Below, in pieces: positions 53,599 through 62,439 of a DNA stretch of 64,000 nucleotides (positions within the stretch are counted from its first letter, which is position 1; every line of letters begins with the position of its first letter). Source of the DNA: Segatella buccae ATCC 33574. Lineage in GTDB: Bacteria; Bacteroidota; Bacteroidia; Bacteroidales; Bacteroidaceae. The DNA is taken from NCBI RefSeq assembly GCF_000184945.1, contig NZ_GL586311.1:200493-264492 (forward strand), read 5' to 3'. The notes below the pieces were generated by a model that made no database searches, was not told the origin of the DNA, and saw only the letters and a list, made by a program, of their open reading frames with translations. The position numbers and the translations under genes were made by a program.

Positions 53599-55143
53599 TC
53601 ATTTTCCAAGATATTTGAAATCTTCAAAGAGAGCACTTCCGCTGCCGGAGGCATACAAGCCCAACAGTACACCGGTGAATCCGCCGGCCACTTCCGAGCT
53701 TAGCAGACTACAATTAAGTTCACCTAAAGCATCGTAGTTCACGCCGTCTTCACTATAAAAGAATCTGTACATCAGTCCATCGGAAGTCACCTTCAGCCAC
53801 ACTTTGTCGGAAGTGACCGTGGCTTCTTGCACCACATAGTCGATCGCCTTCAGTTTACACCGCAACTCCACCCGATAACCGGACACAGGATTGGGGGAGA
53901 TGTACAAATCGTAATGGCCGTCGTTGATCTGATAGACCGTCAGTCCGGCCTCAGCTCCGCGAGTCCGCACCACAGCTTCGGCCTCCACCACAGCATGTTC
54001 CTGCCTTCGCCCGACAAACGACGGTTGGTTGTTTCCCGTGAGTGTGCCATGCGCCTTCATGGTCAACGAACCGTCTTTTCCGTACAAATAGTTCCCGGCT
54101 ATCGGGTTTTGGATATGCACCCATTCCACCCCCGACATCCGTTTTTCTTCCCTCGGCGATGCAACTTCCACCTCGCCCGGGCGCAACAGAGCCGGCACCG
54201 ACATAAGCGTGTCGATAGGCTGTCCGCCGTTCACAACGGGCCATTCGCCCACTTCCCATTCCACCGGTGCCAAGAAAGTCTCCCGCCCTAAATGATGGTA
54301 AGCCCCTCCAAAGTTGCGATAGGCCAGAAACACCAGCCACCAACTACCGTCTGCGGCCTGCACGAAGTCGCCATGTCCCGTACCCTGCACCTGCATGTTC
54401 TGTCCCCGGCGTGAACAGTTGGTGAGAATGGGGTTGGCCGGATTGCTCTCGTAGGGTCCATAGATGTTGCAGCTGCGGGCAATGGTAAGGCGGTGGGCCA
54501 ATTCAGTACCACCCTCCGAGATGAGCAGATAGTAGTAGCCGTCTTTTTTATAGATGTGGGGGCCTTCGGGATAACGCCCCCCATCGCCCTGCCACAGCCG
54601 CCGACTCTCGGAGAGCTGGCGACCCGTGGCAGGATCTATCTCACACAACCAAATGGCATCTCCCGGGTTGGAACACATGTAGCACTTGTCATCCTCGAAG
54701 AACAACGAAGGGTCGATGCCTTGTTGCTTCAGCCACACGGGCTCGCTCCATGTGCGGGCATCGGTCGACGTGACTAAAAAGTTGCCACCGTTTCCGACAT
54801 TGGTCGTGATCATATAGAACCTACCTTGATGATAGCGGATGGTAGGTGCGTAGATGCCAGTCCACGAGTTGCCCCCCTTGAGCGGCAACTGAGAGGGGCG
54901 CGTCAACACGTTGCCGGTCTGCCGCCAATGGACGAGGTCCCGGCTCTCGAACAAAGGCACGCCGGGGAAAGAGCAGAATGAGGAGTTGACAAGATAGAAC
55001 GTGTCCCCCACCCTGCACACACTGGGGTCGGGATGATAGCCGGGGATGACGGGATTGCGCAGCATTTGCGGTTCTTGCGAACGGCCTGCCACGGGCGCTA
55101 TCAGCGTTGCGAAGGCAAGCAAAAGAATGAGTTTGCAATTCAT
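53599..55143 (-). CDS. Secreted glycoside hydrolase family 43
   Basis: 514 residues. The start at 55143 gives a clear signal peptide (MNCKLILLLAFATLIAPVAG); the frame stays open upstream to 55485 but that text is antisense-like and overlaps the neighbour gene. The five-bladed propeller at about 25-330 has the family residues: general base Asp in GYHPDPSVCRVGDTFYLV, the Asp of DPSLFFEDDKCYM, and the acid Glu in YPEGPHIYKKDGYYYLL. Residues about 345-514 form a beta-sandwich of the GH43 C-terminal type. Likely beta-xylosidase or alpha-L-arabinofuranosidase; which one cannot be read. It starts 59 bases after the 1000-residue gene's stop. Confidence 0.9.
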   Translation of the reverse strand: MNCKLILLLAFATLIAPVAGRSQEPQMLRNPVIPGYHPDPSVCRVGDTFYLVNSSFCSFPGVPLFESRDLVHWRQTGNVLTRPSQLPLKGGNSWTGIYAPTIRYHQGRFYMITTNVGNGGNFLVTSTDARTWSEPVWLKQQGIDPSLFFEDDKCYMCSNPGDAIWLCEIDPATGRQLSESRRLWQGDGGRYPEGPHIYKKDGYYYLLISEGGTELAHRLTIARSCNIYGPYESNPANPILTNCSRRGQNMQVQGTGHGDFVQAADGSWWLVFLAYRNFGGAYHHLGRETFLAPVEWEVGEWPVVNGGQPIDTLMSVPALLRPGEVEVASPREEKRMSGVEWVHIQNPIAGNYLYGKDGSLTMKAHGTLTGNNQPSFVGRRQEHAVVEAEAVVRTRGAEAGLTVYQINDGHYDLYISPNPVSGYRVELRCKLKAIDYVVQEATVTSDKVWLKVTSDGLMYRFFYSEDGVNYDALGELNCSLLSSEVAGGFTGVLLGLYASGSGSALFEDFKYLGK

Positions 55144-55202
55144 GACCAATGAATGGGTTATAGTAATGTGCCGAGACGCCAAGAGACAAAAGGCGATTTG
55201 CA

Positions 55203-58200
55203 TCAAAGCATCACCACGCCCTCCTGTTTCTTGCCGTCCATCATGATTTTCAGCGGATGGTCGAAGCGCACATGCCGCACATATTCGGTCTCTTCCACGG
55301 CGGGCATACTGTCGAGCAAATCCTTGCGAATGAGCCCGCCATCGGGCGCATTGGTATCTATCGTGAAATAGCCCACGCCAAACGAGGTGAGGTTTTGGAA
55401 GAAGTGCGTGCCTTGACTCGGATCCACCCGATAGTTTTTCAACGCCACTTCGACTATCACTCTGGCTGCACTGATGTGGGGCCACTTCACAGGCACACCG
55501 AGATAGTGGTCACTGGAGCCCCACCGGCCGGGCCCCACAAGCACGTAGCTGCGGCCCTCGGCAAGGAACTTGCGGTTGATGCGCTCGATGTCGTCGGCCA
55601 CATAAAAATTGTTCATGGCCGAGAAACTGTCGTCGTATTTCACATACAACACATCGCAAACCTCCTCGCTGATGCCGTGCCCCAACGAGGTGTGGGAGCG
55701 CAACAGACAATGCTCGTCGGGCACGGAAGCCACATCTTCGTCGAGCATCTGCTTGGAGTCGACAATGGGACGGATCTGCAACAGATACAGTTCGGCCGTC
55801 CTGTCGTCATGGATGTTGCACGCCAGTTCTATCTCCACCGGGCGGCGCATGGCCTCGGCCCCCAGTTTCATCGACATGCGCAGCACCTCGGGCAGGGGAA
55901 TGATGCCCTGCTGAAGCACTCCTGCAAAGGAGATAATCTTGCGCCCGCCGTCGTAGAGGCCGTCGCGAATCACCTGATCGTAGGGATCAAACGTGGAAGC
56001 GATGTACCGCAGCGACCCGTCTTTGTCGGCCTCCTTCACCTTGAGCTTGAGGATGTTGAAACCGTCGTCCACCGAGAAGTCCTCGTCCACATGCTTCAGG
56101 TCGAGGGCATAAAACTGCGTCTGGGTCTCGCGCAGGGCTATCTCCATCTCACTCATCTGCAACACCTGGTCGGGATGATAGGGCGAAACGCGGAGCGTCT
56201 GCCCGCCGTCGACGATGTACTTACCGAGTCCGAGGGCCAGCGAGGCAATGCCTTCCTCGGCCGTCTCGTCACCGATGGGATAGTAGTTGAGCGAGCGCAG
56301 CACACCGCTCATGTTGGGATAGTAGTGGTCGCCATACTCCTTGCCCACCACCTCTTGCAATATCACAGCCATCTTTTCCTGGTCGATGACATTGCTCGTG
56401 GCCGTCATGTAAGCCTTGGAGTCACGATAGTAGACCGAGGCATAGACACCCTTGATGGCACTGGCCAACATGCGCAACATGGCGTAGCGGTCGTTGAGGT
56501 AGGGTATCATGTAGGTGCTGTAGATGCCGGCAAACGGCTGATAGTGACTGTCTTCGAGCAACGAACTCGACCGGATGGCTATCGGACTGCGCGTGGCTTC
56601 GAAAAACGTGAAGAAGTCGGCAATGAGTGAGTCGGGCAACTGCGCCCGGAGAAAGTGGCGCAATATCTCGTCGTCGCTCGCATCGCTCAGGGCGATGGAA
56701 TAGAGGTTGTTCTTCTCCATGAACTCATCGAAGAGGTCGGTACAGAGCACGAGTGTCTTGGGGATCTGCACTTTCACGTTTTCATAGCGGTTGAACTCGG
56801 GGTGCAGCTTGATCACATTGTCGAGAAAGGCCAGTCCGCGCCCCTTGCCGCCCAACGAGCCTTCGCCGATGCGGGCAAAATGGGCGTAGCGGTCGAACTT
56901 CATGCGGTCGAACACGGCCACCACACCGATGTTTTTCATGTGTCGGTATTGCACGATAGCGTCGAAGATGATCTGCCTGTGGGCATCGACATCCTGCAAC
57001 TTGTGCCATGTCACGTTTTTCAAGAAAGCCGACACGGGGAAAATGGCCCGCGCACAGAGCCAACGGCTCATGTGATTGCGGCTCACGTGGTAGAGCATCG
57101 AGTCGTTGGGTATCTTGAAGATGTTGTCCTGCAACTCTTTGAGCGTGCCCACCCTCGCCACTTCCTCGTGGGTCTTGGGGTCGCGGAAGATAAAGTCGCC
57201 GAATCCCATGTGTTCTTCCATGAGACGGCGCAGGTCGCGGTTCATCGTCTTTGAGTTCTTGTCCACGTAGCGGAATCCCTCTGCCTCGGCTTTGGTACGG
57301 TTTTCCGTCTCGGCACTTTCGAGGATGAGCGGCACATACTCGTCTTGTGCGCGGATGGTGCGCAGCAGCTTGAGACCGGCCTCAGGGTCTTTGTCTTCGG
57401 CCTTAGGCGAGGGAGTGGCGACGGGAGTCAACGGGAAGCGAGCATCGCTGATCACGCCCAGCGTGTTGTCCTTATACCTATTATATAAGGTGATGGCTTC
57501 CTCATAGGTACGAGCCAGCACCACCTTGGGCCGTCCGCGCATACGCATAGTTGCCGAATGGCGGTTGAGGGCTTCCTTGGAGAAACTTTTGCTCTGCACG
57601 AGCAGGAAGTTGTAGAGGTTGGGCAGAATGGAACTGTAGAAGCGTATGGAGTCTTCCACAAGCAGAATCATCTGCACCCCACCCTCCCTGATGTCGTGCT
57701 CAAGATTCATCTTGTCTTCGATGAGCTTGATGATGGAGAGAATGAGGTTGGTATTGCCCAACCAACAGAACACGTAGTCGAAGATGGAGAGGTCTTCATC
57801 TTGCATACGGCGGGTGATGCCGTGGGAAAACGGCGTGAGCACCACGCAGTGAATGTCGGGGAAGTCGGCCTTAATGGAGCGGGCCACGGAGAACGCATCG
57901 TTGTCGGCATTGCCGGGCATACAGATCACCAAGTCCACATTGGTGGTTTCAAGCACCTTGGCCGCCTCCTCGGTTGTCGACACTTGGGTGAACGTGGGAG
58001 GATAGCGCAGGCCGAGTTCGGTGTATTCGTTGTATATTTTTTCCTCCACGCGTCCGTCGTCTTCGAGCATGAAAGCGTCGTAGGGATTGGCCACGATGAG
58101 CACATTGTAGATGCGGCGTCTCATCAAGTTGATGAATGTCACGTCTTTCAGATAAAACTTGTTCCACTCCTGTGGTATTTTCGTTTCCATGGGCTGTAAT

Positions 58201-58205
58201 TTCAT
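55203..58205 (-). CDS. Receiver-like domains fused to a PEP-synthase-type ATP-grasp domain
   Basis: 1000 residues. Residues about 30-165 look like a receiver fold without a clear acidic pocket; about 175-335 are more receiver-like, with ILLVEDSIRFYSS, a candidate phospho-acceptor in GVISDARFP and a conserved Lys in FRYVDKNS. From about 455 it matches the pyruvate/PEP-binding ATP-grasp domain: GEGSLGGKGRGLAFLDNVI and AIRSSSLLEDSHYQPFAGIYSTYM, shown as about 565-588. The swivelling phosphohistidine domain and the PEP/pyruvate TIM barrel of true PEP synthase are absent. Function unknown; an ATP-dependent phosphotransferase or a sensor are options. Promoter at 58251-58281. Confidence 0.8.
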   Translation of the reverse strand: MKLQPMETKIPQEWNKFYLKDVTFINLMRRRIYNVLIVANPYDAFMLEDDGRVEEKIYNEYTELGLRYPPTFTQVSTTEEAAKVLETTNVDLVICMPGNADNDAFSVARSIKADFPDIHCVVLTPFSHGITRRMQDEDLSIFDYVFCWLGNTNLILSIIKLIEDKMNLEHDIREGGVQMILLVEDSIRFYSSILPNLYNFLLVQSKSFSKEALNRHSATMRMRGRPKVVLARTYEEAITLYNRYKDNTLGVISDARFPLTPVATPSPKAEDKDPEAGLKLLRTIRAQDEYVPLILESAETENRTKAEAEGFRYVDKNSKTMNRDLRRLMEEHMGFGDFIFRDPKTHEEVARVGTLKELQDNIFKIPNDSMLYHVSRNHMSRWLCARAIFPVSAFLKNVTWHKLQDVDAHRQIIFDAIVQYRHMKNIGVVAVFDRMKFDRYAHFARIGEGSLGGKGRGLAFLDNVIKLHPEFNRYENVKVQIPKTLVLCTDLFDEFMEKNNLYSIALSDASDDEILRHFLRAQLPDSLIADFFTFFEATRSPIAIRSSSLLEDSHYQPFAGIYSTYMIPYLNDRYAMLRMLASAIKGVYASVYYRDSKAYMTATSNVIDQEKMAVILQEVVGKEYGDHYYPNMSGVLRSLNYYPIGDETAEEGIASLALGLGKYIVDGGQTLRVSPYHPDQVLQMSEMEIALRETQTQFYALDLKHVDEDFSVDDGFNILKLKVKEADKDGSLRYIASTFDPYDQVIRDGLYDGGRKIISFAGVLQQGIIPLPEVLRMSMKLGAEAMRRPVEIELACNIHDDRTAELYLLQIRPIVDSKQMLDEDVASVPDEHCLLRSHTSLGHGISEEVCDVLYVKYDDSFSAMNNFYVADDIERINRKFLAEGRSYVLVGPGRWGSSDHYLGVPVKWPHISAARVIVEVALKNYRVDPSQGTHFFQNLTSFGVGYFTIDTNAPDGGLIRKDLLDSMPAVEETEYVRHVRFDHPLKIMMDGKKQEGVVML

Positions 58206-58250
58206 TTGTCATTGAGCCTGCGCGCGTGGGAGAGCGTGCAGTATTCTTCG

Positions 58251-58281
58251 CAAAGATAGTGCAAATGAGTGAAAATACAAA
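58251..58281 (-). promoter_or_regulatory. Promoter of the receiver/PEP-synthase-like gene
   Basis: Minus-strand TTTG (58278-58281), exactly 19 bases, TATCTTTG (58251-58258), 46 bases ahead of the start codon. It lies within the first copy of the 63-bp duplication. Confidence 0.75.
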
Positions 58282-58314
58282 ATGAACCCCATTCATTTTT
58301 ATTTTCCGAATGCA
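58252..58314. repeat. 63-bp direct duplication, copy 1
   Basis: Identical to 58329-58391 except for one base (G versus A at the GATAGTG/GATAGTA position), offset 77 bases. Includes the -33 and most of the -7 box of the downstream gene. Confidence 0.92.
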
Positions 58315-58328
58315 GCCTTATCTTATGA

Positions 58329-58391
58329 AAAGATAGTACAAATGAGTGAAAATACAAAATGAACCCCATTCATTTTTATTTTCCGAATGCA
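58329..58391. repeat. 63-bp direct duplication, copy 2
   Basis: Second copy, farther from the gene. Its -7 equivalent on the minus strand is TATCTTTT, with the final G lost because the copy ends there. Confidence 0.92.
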
Positions 58392-58515
58392 AGGCCCCGT
58401 ATATGAATCTCACAAAGAGAGGTGTAGGGGCAATTATCAATAACAGACAATTCATTACCACCAAACATCTATCACCTACCACCTATTTCAAAAAGTCAAC
58501 ACTTTTCACACCCCA

Positions 58516-58665
58516 TTTGCATTTGGGCCACATTTTTATTATCTTTGCACCGGCAAAGGAAGGGCGCACACCCTTCCTTTTTTTATTCCATCGCTCGAAA
58601 GGCCTCTAACTACGGCCCTTCAATGCTCCAAAAGAGGCTCTTTGAACTTCTGACTACGGCCCTTT
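58516..58665 (+). repeat. Dispersed promoter-hairpin element, copy C
   Basis: TTTG (58516-58519), 20 bases, TATCTTTG (58540-58547), hairpin with ten perfect pairs (58555-58564 and 58571-58580), then a run of seven T residues ending at 58584. The tail at 58630-58665 matches copy A. Confidence 0.75.
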
Positions 58666-58977
58666 CGGCTTTTCACGGTGGCTCTTTCGCAACTTCAAAG
58701 GGCTGTAGTGGGCAAACATTTCCGTTTTTTCAAGCATTTCACGACAGCAGTCGCACATTCCCACCCATTCCCGTCCATTCGACGTTTCAAATATTTTCAT
58801 TTTCTTGCTTGGTTTTTCACTATACACTTTCCGGACGGCTTCAGCCGCCCTAAATTCCTGCCGAGCACGGTTTTCAAAGCCCCACCGACATCGCAGTTGC
58901 AATAGCAGCCACCCCATCTGCGGCATACGAAAAAAATGCAAAAGGAAAGCAGGGAATGGATTTTTAACAGTTATTAC

Positions 58978-59008
58978 TTGGAACTTTCATCTAAAAAGAA
59001 TATATTTG
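58978..59008 (+). promoter_or_regulatory. Promoter of gdhA
   Basis: TTG (58978-58980), 20 bases, TATATTTG (59001-59008), 56 bases before the start codon. Confidence 0.65.
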
Positions 59009-59064
59009 CGCTATCAAAATATACATTTTGACACACTTTACCTAAACATAAAAATATTACTACT

Positions 59065-60402
59065 ATGGAAGTTTCAAGAATCATGCAGGATTTGGAGCGC
59101 AAGCATCCGGGAGAATCAGAGTATCTACAGGCCGTCAAGGAAGTACTGATTTCAGTTCAAGACATATACAACCGACATCCCGAATTTGAGAAAGCCAAAC
59201 TCATTGAGCGTCTTGTGGAACCGGAACGGGTGATCACATTTCGCGTGCCGTGGACAGACGACAAGGGAGAGGTGCATGTAAACATCGGCTACCGGGTGCA
59301 GTTCAACAGTGCCATTGGCCCTTACAAGGGCGGACTGCGCTTCCATCCCTCGGTGAACCTGAGCATCTTGAAATTCTTGGGCTTCGAACAAACTTTCAAA
59401 AACGCACTCACCACACTGCCTATGGGTGGCGGCAAGGGAGGAAGCGACTTCTCTATACGCGGACGGTCGGATGCAGAGGTGATGCGCTTCTGTCAGGCAT
59501 TCATGACCGAACTCTATCGCCACATCGGCCCCGACGAGGATGTGCCGGCCGGCGATATCGGCGTGGGTGGCCGGGAAATAGGCTACTTGTTTGGCATGTA
59601 CAAGAAACTCACCCACCGTTTCGAGGGAGTGCTTACGGGCAAGGGCATGGAGTATGGAGGCTCACGCATCCGTCCGGAGGCCACAGGCTATGGGGCACTC
59701 TACTTCGTCAACCAGATGTTGCAGACACGTGACATCGCCATCAAGGGCAAGACCATCGCCATCAGCGGATTCGGAAATGTGGCTTGGGGAGCTGCCAAGA
59801 AGGCGACGGAACTGGGCGGCAAGGTGATCACAATTTCGGGCCCCGACGGATATATCTACGACCCGGCCGGACTCGACGACGAGAAGATAGCCTACATGCT
59901 GGAGTTGCGCGCCAGTGGCAACGACATTTGCCAACCCTACGAAGAGGAATTCGGTGGCTCGAAATTCTTTGCCAACCGCAAACCGTGGGAACAGAAAGCT
60001 GACATCTATCTCACCTGCGCCACTCAAAACGAACTCAACGGAGAAGATGCCGACAAGATATTGGCCCATCAACCTTGCTGTGTGGCTGAGGTGAGCAACA
60101 TGGGATGCACGGCCGAAGCGGTGGAGAAGTTTGTCGCCTCAAAGACGCTCTTTGCTCCGGGCAAGGCAGTGAATGCCGGAGGAGTGGCTACATCGGGACT
60201 GGAAATGACGCAAAACTCCATCCGACTGTCGTGGAGCGAAAAGGAGGTGGACGAAAATCTGCATAAAATCATGCACTCCATCCATGAACAGTGCGTGAAA
60301 TATGGCACCGAGGCCGACGGCTACATAGACTATGTAAAGGGGGCCAACGTGGCAGGATTCATGAAAGTGGCCAATGCCATGATGGCACAGGGCATCGTGT
60401 AA
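59065..60402 (+). CDS. gdhA: NADP-type glutamate dehydrogenase
   Basis: 445 residues, normal for the hexameric bacterial enzyme. Active-site text: RVQFNSAIGPYKGGLRFHPSV (split here, about 83-103), LTTLPMGGGKGGSDF with the catalytic lysine (about 122-136), VPAGDIGVGGREIGY with the catalytic aspartate, and the Rossmann motif ISGFGNVAWGAAKKA (about 235-249). It makes glutamate from ammonium and 2-oxoglutarate. Coenzyme choice (NADP) is inferred from overall similarity to gdhA-type enzymes. Own promoter and hairpin terminator. Confidence 0.95.
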   Translation: MEVSRIMQDLERKHPGESEYLQAVKEVLISVQDIYNRHPEFEKAKLIERLVEPERVITFRVPWTDDKGEVHVNIGYRVQFNSAIGPYKGGLRFHPSVNLSILKFLGFEQTFKNALTTLPMGGGKGGSDFSIRGRSDAEVMRFCQAFMTELYRHIGPDEDVPAGDIGVGGREIGYLFGMYKKLTHRFEGVLTGKGMEYGGSRIRPEATGYGALYFVNQMLQTRDIAIKGKTIAISGFGNVAWGAAKKATELGGKVITISGPDGYIYDPAGLDDEKIAYMLELRASGNDICQPYEEEFGGSKFFANRKPWEQKADIYLTCATQNELNGEDADKILAHQPCCVAEVSNMGCTAEAVEKFVASKTLFAPGKAVNAGGVATSGLEMTQNSIRLSWSEKEVDENLHKIMHSIHEQCVKYGTEADGYIDYVKGANVAGFMKVANAMMAQGIV

Positions 60403-60420
60403 CACACGCCCTCGCCCCCA

Positions 60421-60457
60421 CTCCGCTTTCCTCTCCGGGACGGGAGAGAAAGCGGAG
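60421..60457 (+). terminator. Hairpin after gdhA
   Basis: CTCCGCTTTCCTCTCC (60421-60436) pairs with GGGAGAGAAAGCGGAG (60442-60457). A strong stem but no T-run on the plus strand. Confidence 0.6.
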
Positions 60458-60488
60458 TCGTAACTGAATAAACCAATATTAACGGATA

Positions 60489-61220
60489 GTGAATATAAGA
60501 AACAGCATTTTAGCGATCATAACCCTTTTGAACTTTACCGTTCTGCATGCCCAGCAGCAGAGCGGTAGAGCTTCGTATTATTCCAAACGGGCCACAGGCT
60601 CACGCACGGCGAGCGGTGAACGGCTGCACCACGACAGCCTGACCTGTGCTCATCGTTCCTACCCGTTCGGTACAATGCTCAAAGTAACCAACCTGCTCAA
60701 CGACAAGTCGGTGGTGGTAAGGGTCACCGACCGGGGGCCTTTCGGCCGGGGACGAGTCATCGACCTCTCGTGGGCGGCCGCACAGGAAATAGGAATGCTT
60801 GCGCAGGGGATCGCATCGGTGAAAGTGGAAGTGGTGGGAGAAGGGGGAGTTCCATTCAAACCAAAAGAGGAGTTTGATTTTCCGGAGATAAACTTTGAGG
60901 TGGCCGATGTCGGTTATAGCTTCATCGACGCATGGAAAAAAAAGGATGTGGAACCGGCTAAAATTCCGGAGACTCGGGCACCACACCCGAATGGGACGGC
61001 CAAGGCGCACAAGCCGGAGCAACAGCCCAACAGGGAAACGGCTGCCAAAAGGCCGGCCGGAACAGCTGCCAAACCACCTCAGCCTGCAAACACTAAGCCT
61101 TCACAATCAACAAATGCCAAGTCTCCACAGTCGGTGAATACCAAGAAAAAGGAGCCGGCCGTCAAAGAGAAGAAAGGCAACTCGTGGAGTGATATATTCG
61201 ACAAATTAAAAGACTGGTAA
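60489..61220 (+). CDS. rlpA: RlpA-like double-psi beta-barrel protein
   Basis: 243 residues from a GTG start at 60489, chosen because it gives a full signal peptide (NSILAIITLLNFTVLHAQ). The RlpA-like barrel is at about 25-115: GRASYYSKRATGSRTASGER, LTCAHRSYPFGTMLKVTN, VVVRVTDRGPFGRGRVIDLS, including the catalytic-type Asp in TDRGPF. RlpA proteins cleave bare glycan strands at the septum. The C-terminal half is Lys/Pro/Thr/Gln-rich with repeated NTKPSQ/NAKSPQ-type units and lacks a SPOR domain. It ends in a short hydrophobic helix-like WSDIFDKLKDW. Confidence 0.88.
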   Translation: MNIRNSILAIITLLNFTVLHAQQQSGRASYYSKRATGSRTASGERLHHDSLTCAHRSYPFGTMLKVTNLLNDKSVVVRVTDRGPFGRGRVIDLSWAAAQEIGMLAQGIASVKVEVVGEGGVPFKPKEEFDFPEINFEVADVGYSFIDAWKKKDVEPAKIPETRAPHPNGTAKAHKPEQQPNRETAAKRPAGTAAKPPQPANTKPSQSTNAKSPQSVNTKKKEPAVKEKKGNSWSDIFDKLKDW

Positions 61221-61251
61221 ACACTCGCATTCACCGACACGTGTTTGCTTC

Positions 61252-61326
61252 TTTTCGGCGAATTGTCGGATTATACGAATTTATCCTTACCATCTCATTC
61301 GCACAATTCGTTCAATTCGCCGAAAA
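61252..61326. repeat. Inverted repeat between convergent genes
   Basis: TTTTCGGCGAATTG (61252-61265) and its exact complement at 61313-61326, enclosing a 47-base segment with repeated CGAATT/AATTCG steps. It may terminate both flanking genes or be a small dispersed element. Confidence 0.6.
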
Positions 61327-61390
61327 ATATATGGCAACAACCAAGTCGTCTAACACGTTCAGTCGCACAGATTGATTTGCCACAAGCAGC

Positions 61391-62266
61391 TTACCTGCGG
61401 GTTGGGATATTAAACTCGCTGACTTTGGAGATGGCCTTATTGCCCAATATGACGGAAGCACAGAATTTGGCACTTCCGTCTTTCAATTTGCCGTCAGACT
61501 TGATAAGGGCCGTGTAACGAATGCCTTTACCGGGCTCAATCTTCTCCACATGAATGCTTGGGGAGATATAGATATGGCGGTTACCCGTGGCCTCAATCAC
61601 TGTGGGCACGACATCATAGACCGTCTTGTCGCCCCGATTCATAATCTCGAATATCAGTTTGCAAACCTCATTGCGATTGAGTTCGCCGTTCTGGTTGTCA
61701 TCAACAAAACGGGCGTTGATGATTTCTATGGTAGGCGTGTAAGTATAGCCGCCCGTTATTTTCTCTGCATTCGACGCATCGGGATAGGTGGTGACAGGCT
61801 GCCCGGCACTGTAATTGCCCGTATAGTCGGATCCGTTGAAGTCGTAAATACGGTCATCGCCGCTATTGGTGGCGTCAAAACCGCTGTCGGTGGTATCGTA
61901 ACTGCTACCGGAGTTGGCACTTTGCCCATAGCCGTAACTTTCATATTGATCACCTTCCACAGCAGAAGACTGCCGGCGTTCTTGCCGCTGGCGTTCACGC
62001 TCCGCCCTGTCGCGCCTGTATTGCTCCAAATCCTCTTGACGCTTCTGATCGGCTGCAGTGCCGATGGCACCGCCAATGACGGCTCCTCCGGCCATGCCGA
62101 CAATCGTTCCGACATCAGACCCTCGTGGCCCACCGGCAATGCCACCGATGGCCGATCCAAGCACAGATCCGAGCGAACCGCCGGCCCACGCTCCTGTCCC
62201 TGCGTATGTTCCGCAACCGCTCAGCATCATAGCTGCACAAACTGTCACTATCACAACCTTTTTCAT
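61391..62266 (-). CDS. Glycine-zipper lipoprotein with C-terminal beta domain
   Basis: 291 residues. Lipobox cysteine at residue 18 (LSGC). A glycine-zipper helix pair at about 26-70 (GGSLGSVLGSAIGGIAGGPRG; GMAGGAVIGGAIGTAAD) is typical of outer-membrane-associated lipoproteins. Residues about 72-100 are a charged coiled-coil-like RERQRQERR stretch; about 100-170 are Ser/Gly/Asp/Tyr-rich and disordered; about 175-291 form a beta-sandwich-like domain with a DDNQNGELNRNE segment that resembles a calcium-binding loop. Function unknown; envelope structure is likely. Confidence 0.75.
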   Translation of the reverse strand: MKKVVIVTVCAAMMLSGCGTYAGTGAWAGGSLGSVLGSAIGGIAGGPRGSDVGTIVGMAGGAVIGGAIGTAADQKRQEDLEQYRRDRAERERQRQERRQSSAVEGDQYESYGYGQSANSGSSYDTTDSGFDATNSGDDRIYDFNGSDYTGNYSAGQPVTTYPDASNAEKITGGYTYTPTIEIINARFVDDNQNGELNRNEVCKLIFEIMNRGDKTVYDVVPTVIEATGNRHIYISPSIHVEKIEPGKGIRYTALIKSDGKLKDGSAKFCASVILGNKAISKVSEFNIPTRR

Positions 62267-62303
62267 ATCGTGTTCGTCTTACTTGTCCCAATACTTCACA
62301 GAG

Positions 62304-62311
62304 CAAAAATA
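62304..62311 (-). promoter_or_regulatory. -7 box of the glycine-zipper lipoprotein gene
   Basis: Minus-strand TATTTTTG, 38 bases before the start codon. Confidence 0.45.
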
Positions 62312-62377
62312 ACTATTTCCGGGCACTCCTCCTGCATCTTTTCCCTAAATAGAGATAGGGATTTCCCTAAATTTGCC

Positions 62378-62385
62378 TAACTTTG
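62378..62385 (+). promoter_or_regulatory. -7 box of the peptidase E-like gene
   Basis: TAACTTTG, 55 bases ahead of the ATG at 62440. Confidence 0.5.
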
Positions 62386-62439
62386 CATAGGATGTCGGCA
62401 TGTTGCCTGACACTCTAAAACGATAAGGAACACCGGACA

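Larger units (their letters stand above)
58206..59064. other. 859-base gap with direct duplication and promoter-hairpin copy C
   Basis: Contains the 63-bp direct duplication (58252-58391), two heptad units at 58471-58484 as in the adk-obg spacer, the promoter-hairpin element (58516-58665) and the gdhA promoter (58978-59008). Nothing is recognised in 58666-58977. Confidence 0.6.

Noticed and set aside
55144..55485. A 114-residue N-terminal extension of the GH43 protein
   Set aside because: It precedes a clear signal peptide, overlaps the end of the neighbouring gene and has antisense-like composition.
55203..58205. Calling the 1000-residue protein phosphoenolpyruvate synthase
   Set aside because: The phosphohistidine and PEP/pyruvate barrel domains needed for that reaction were not found.
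58346..58905. Open frames of 75-102 codons around copy C
   Set aside because: They cover the direct duplication and the repeat element and differ in frame from the other copies.
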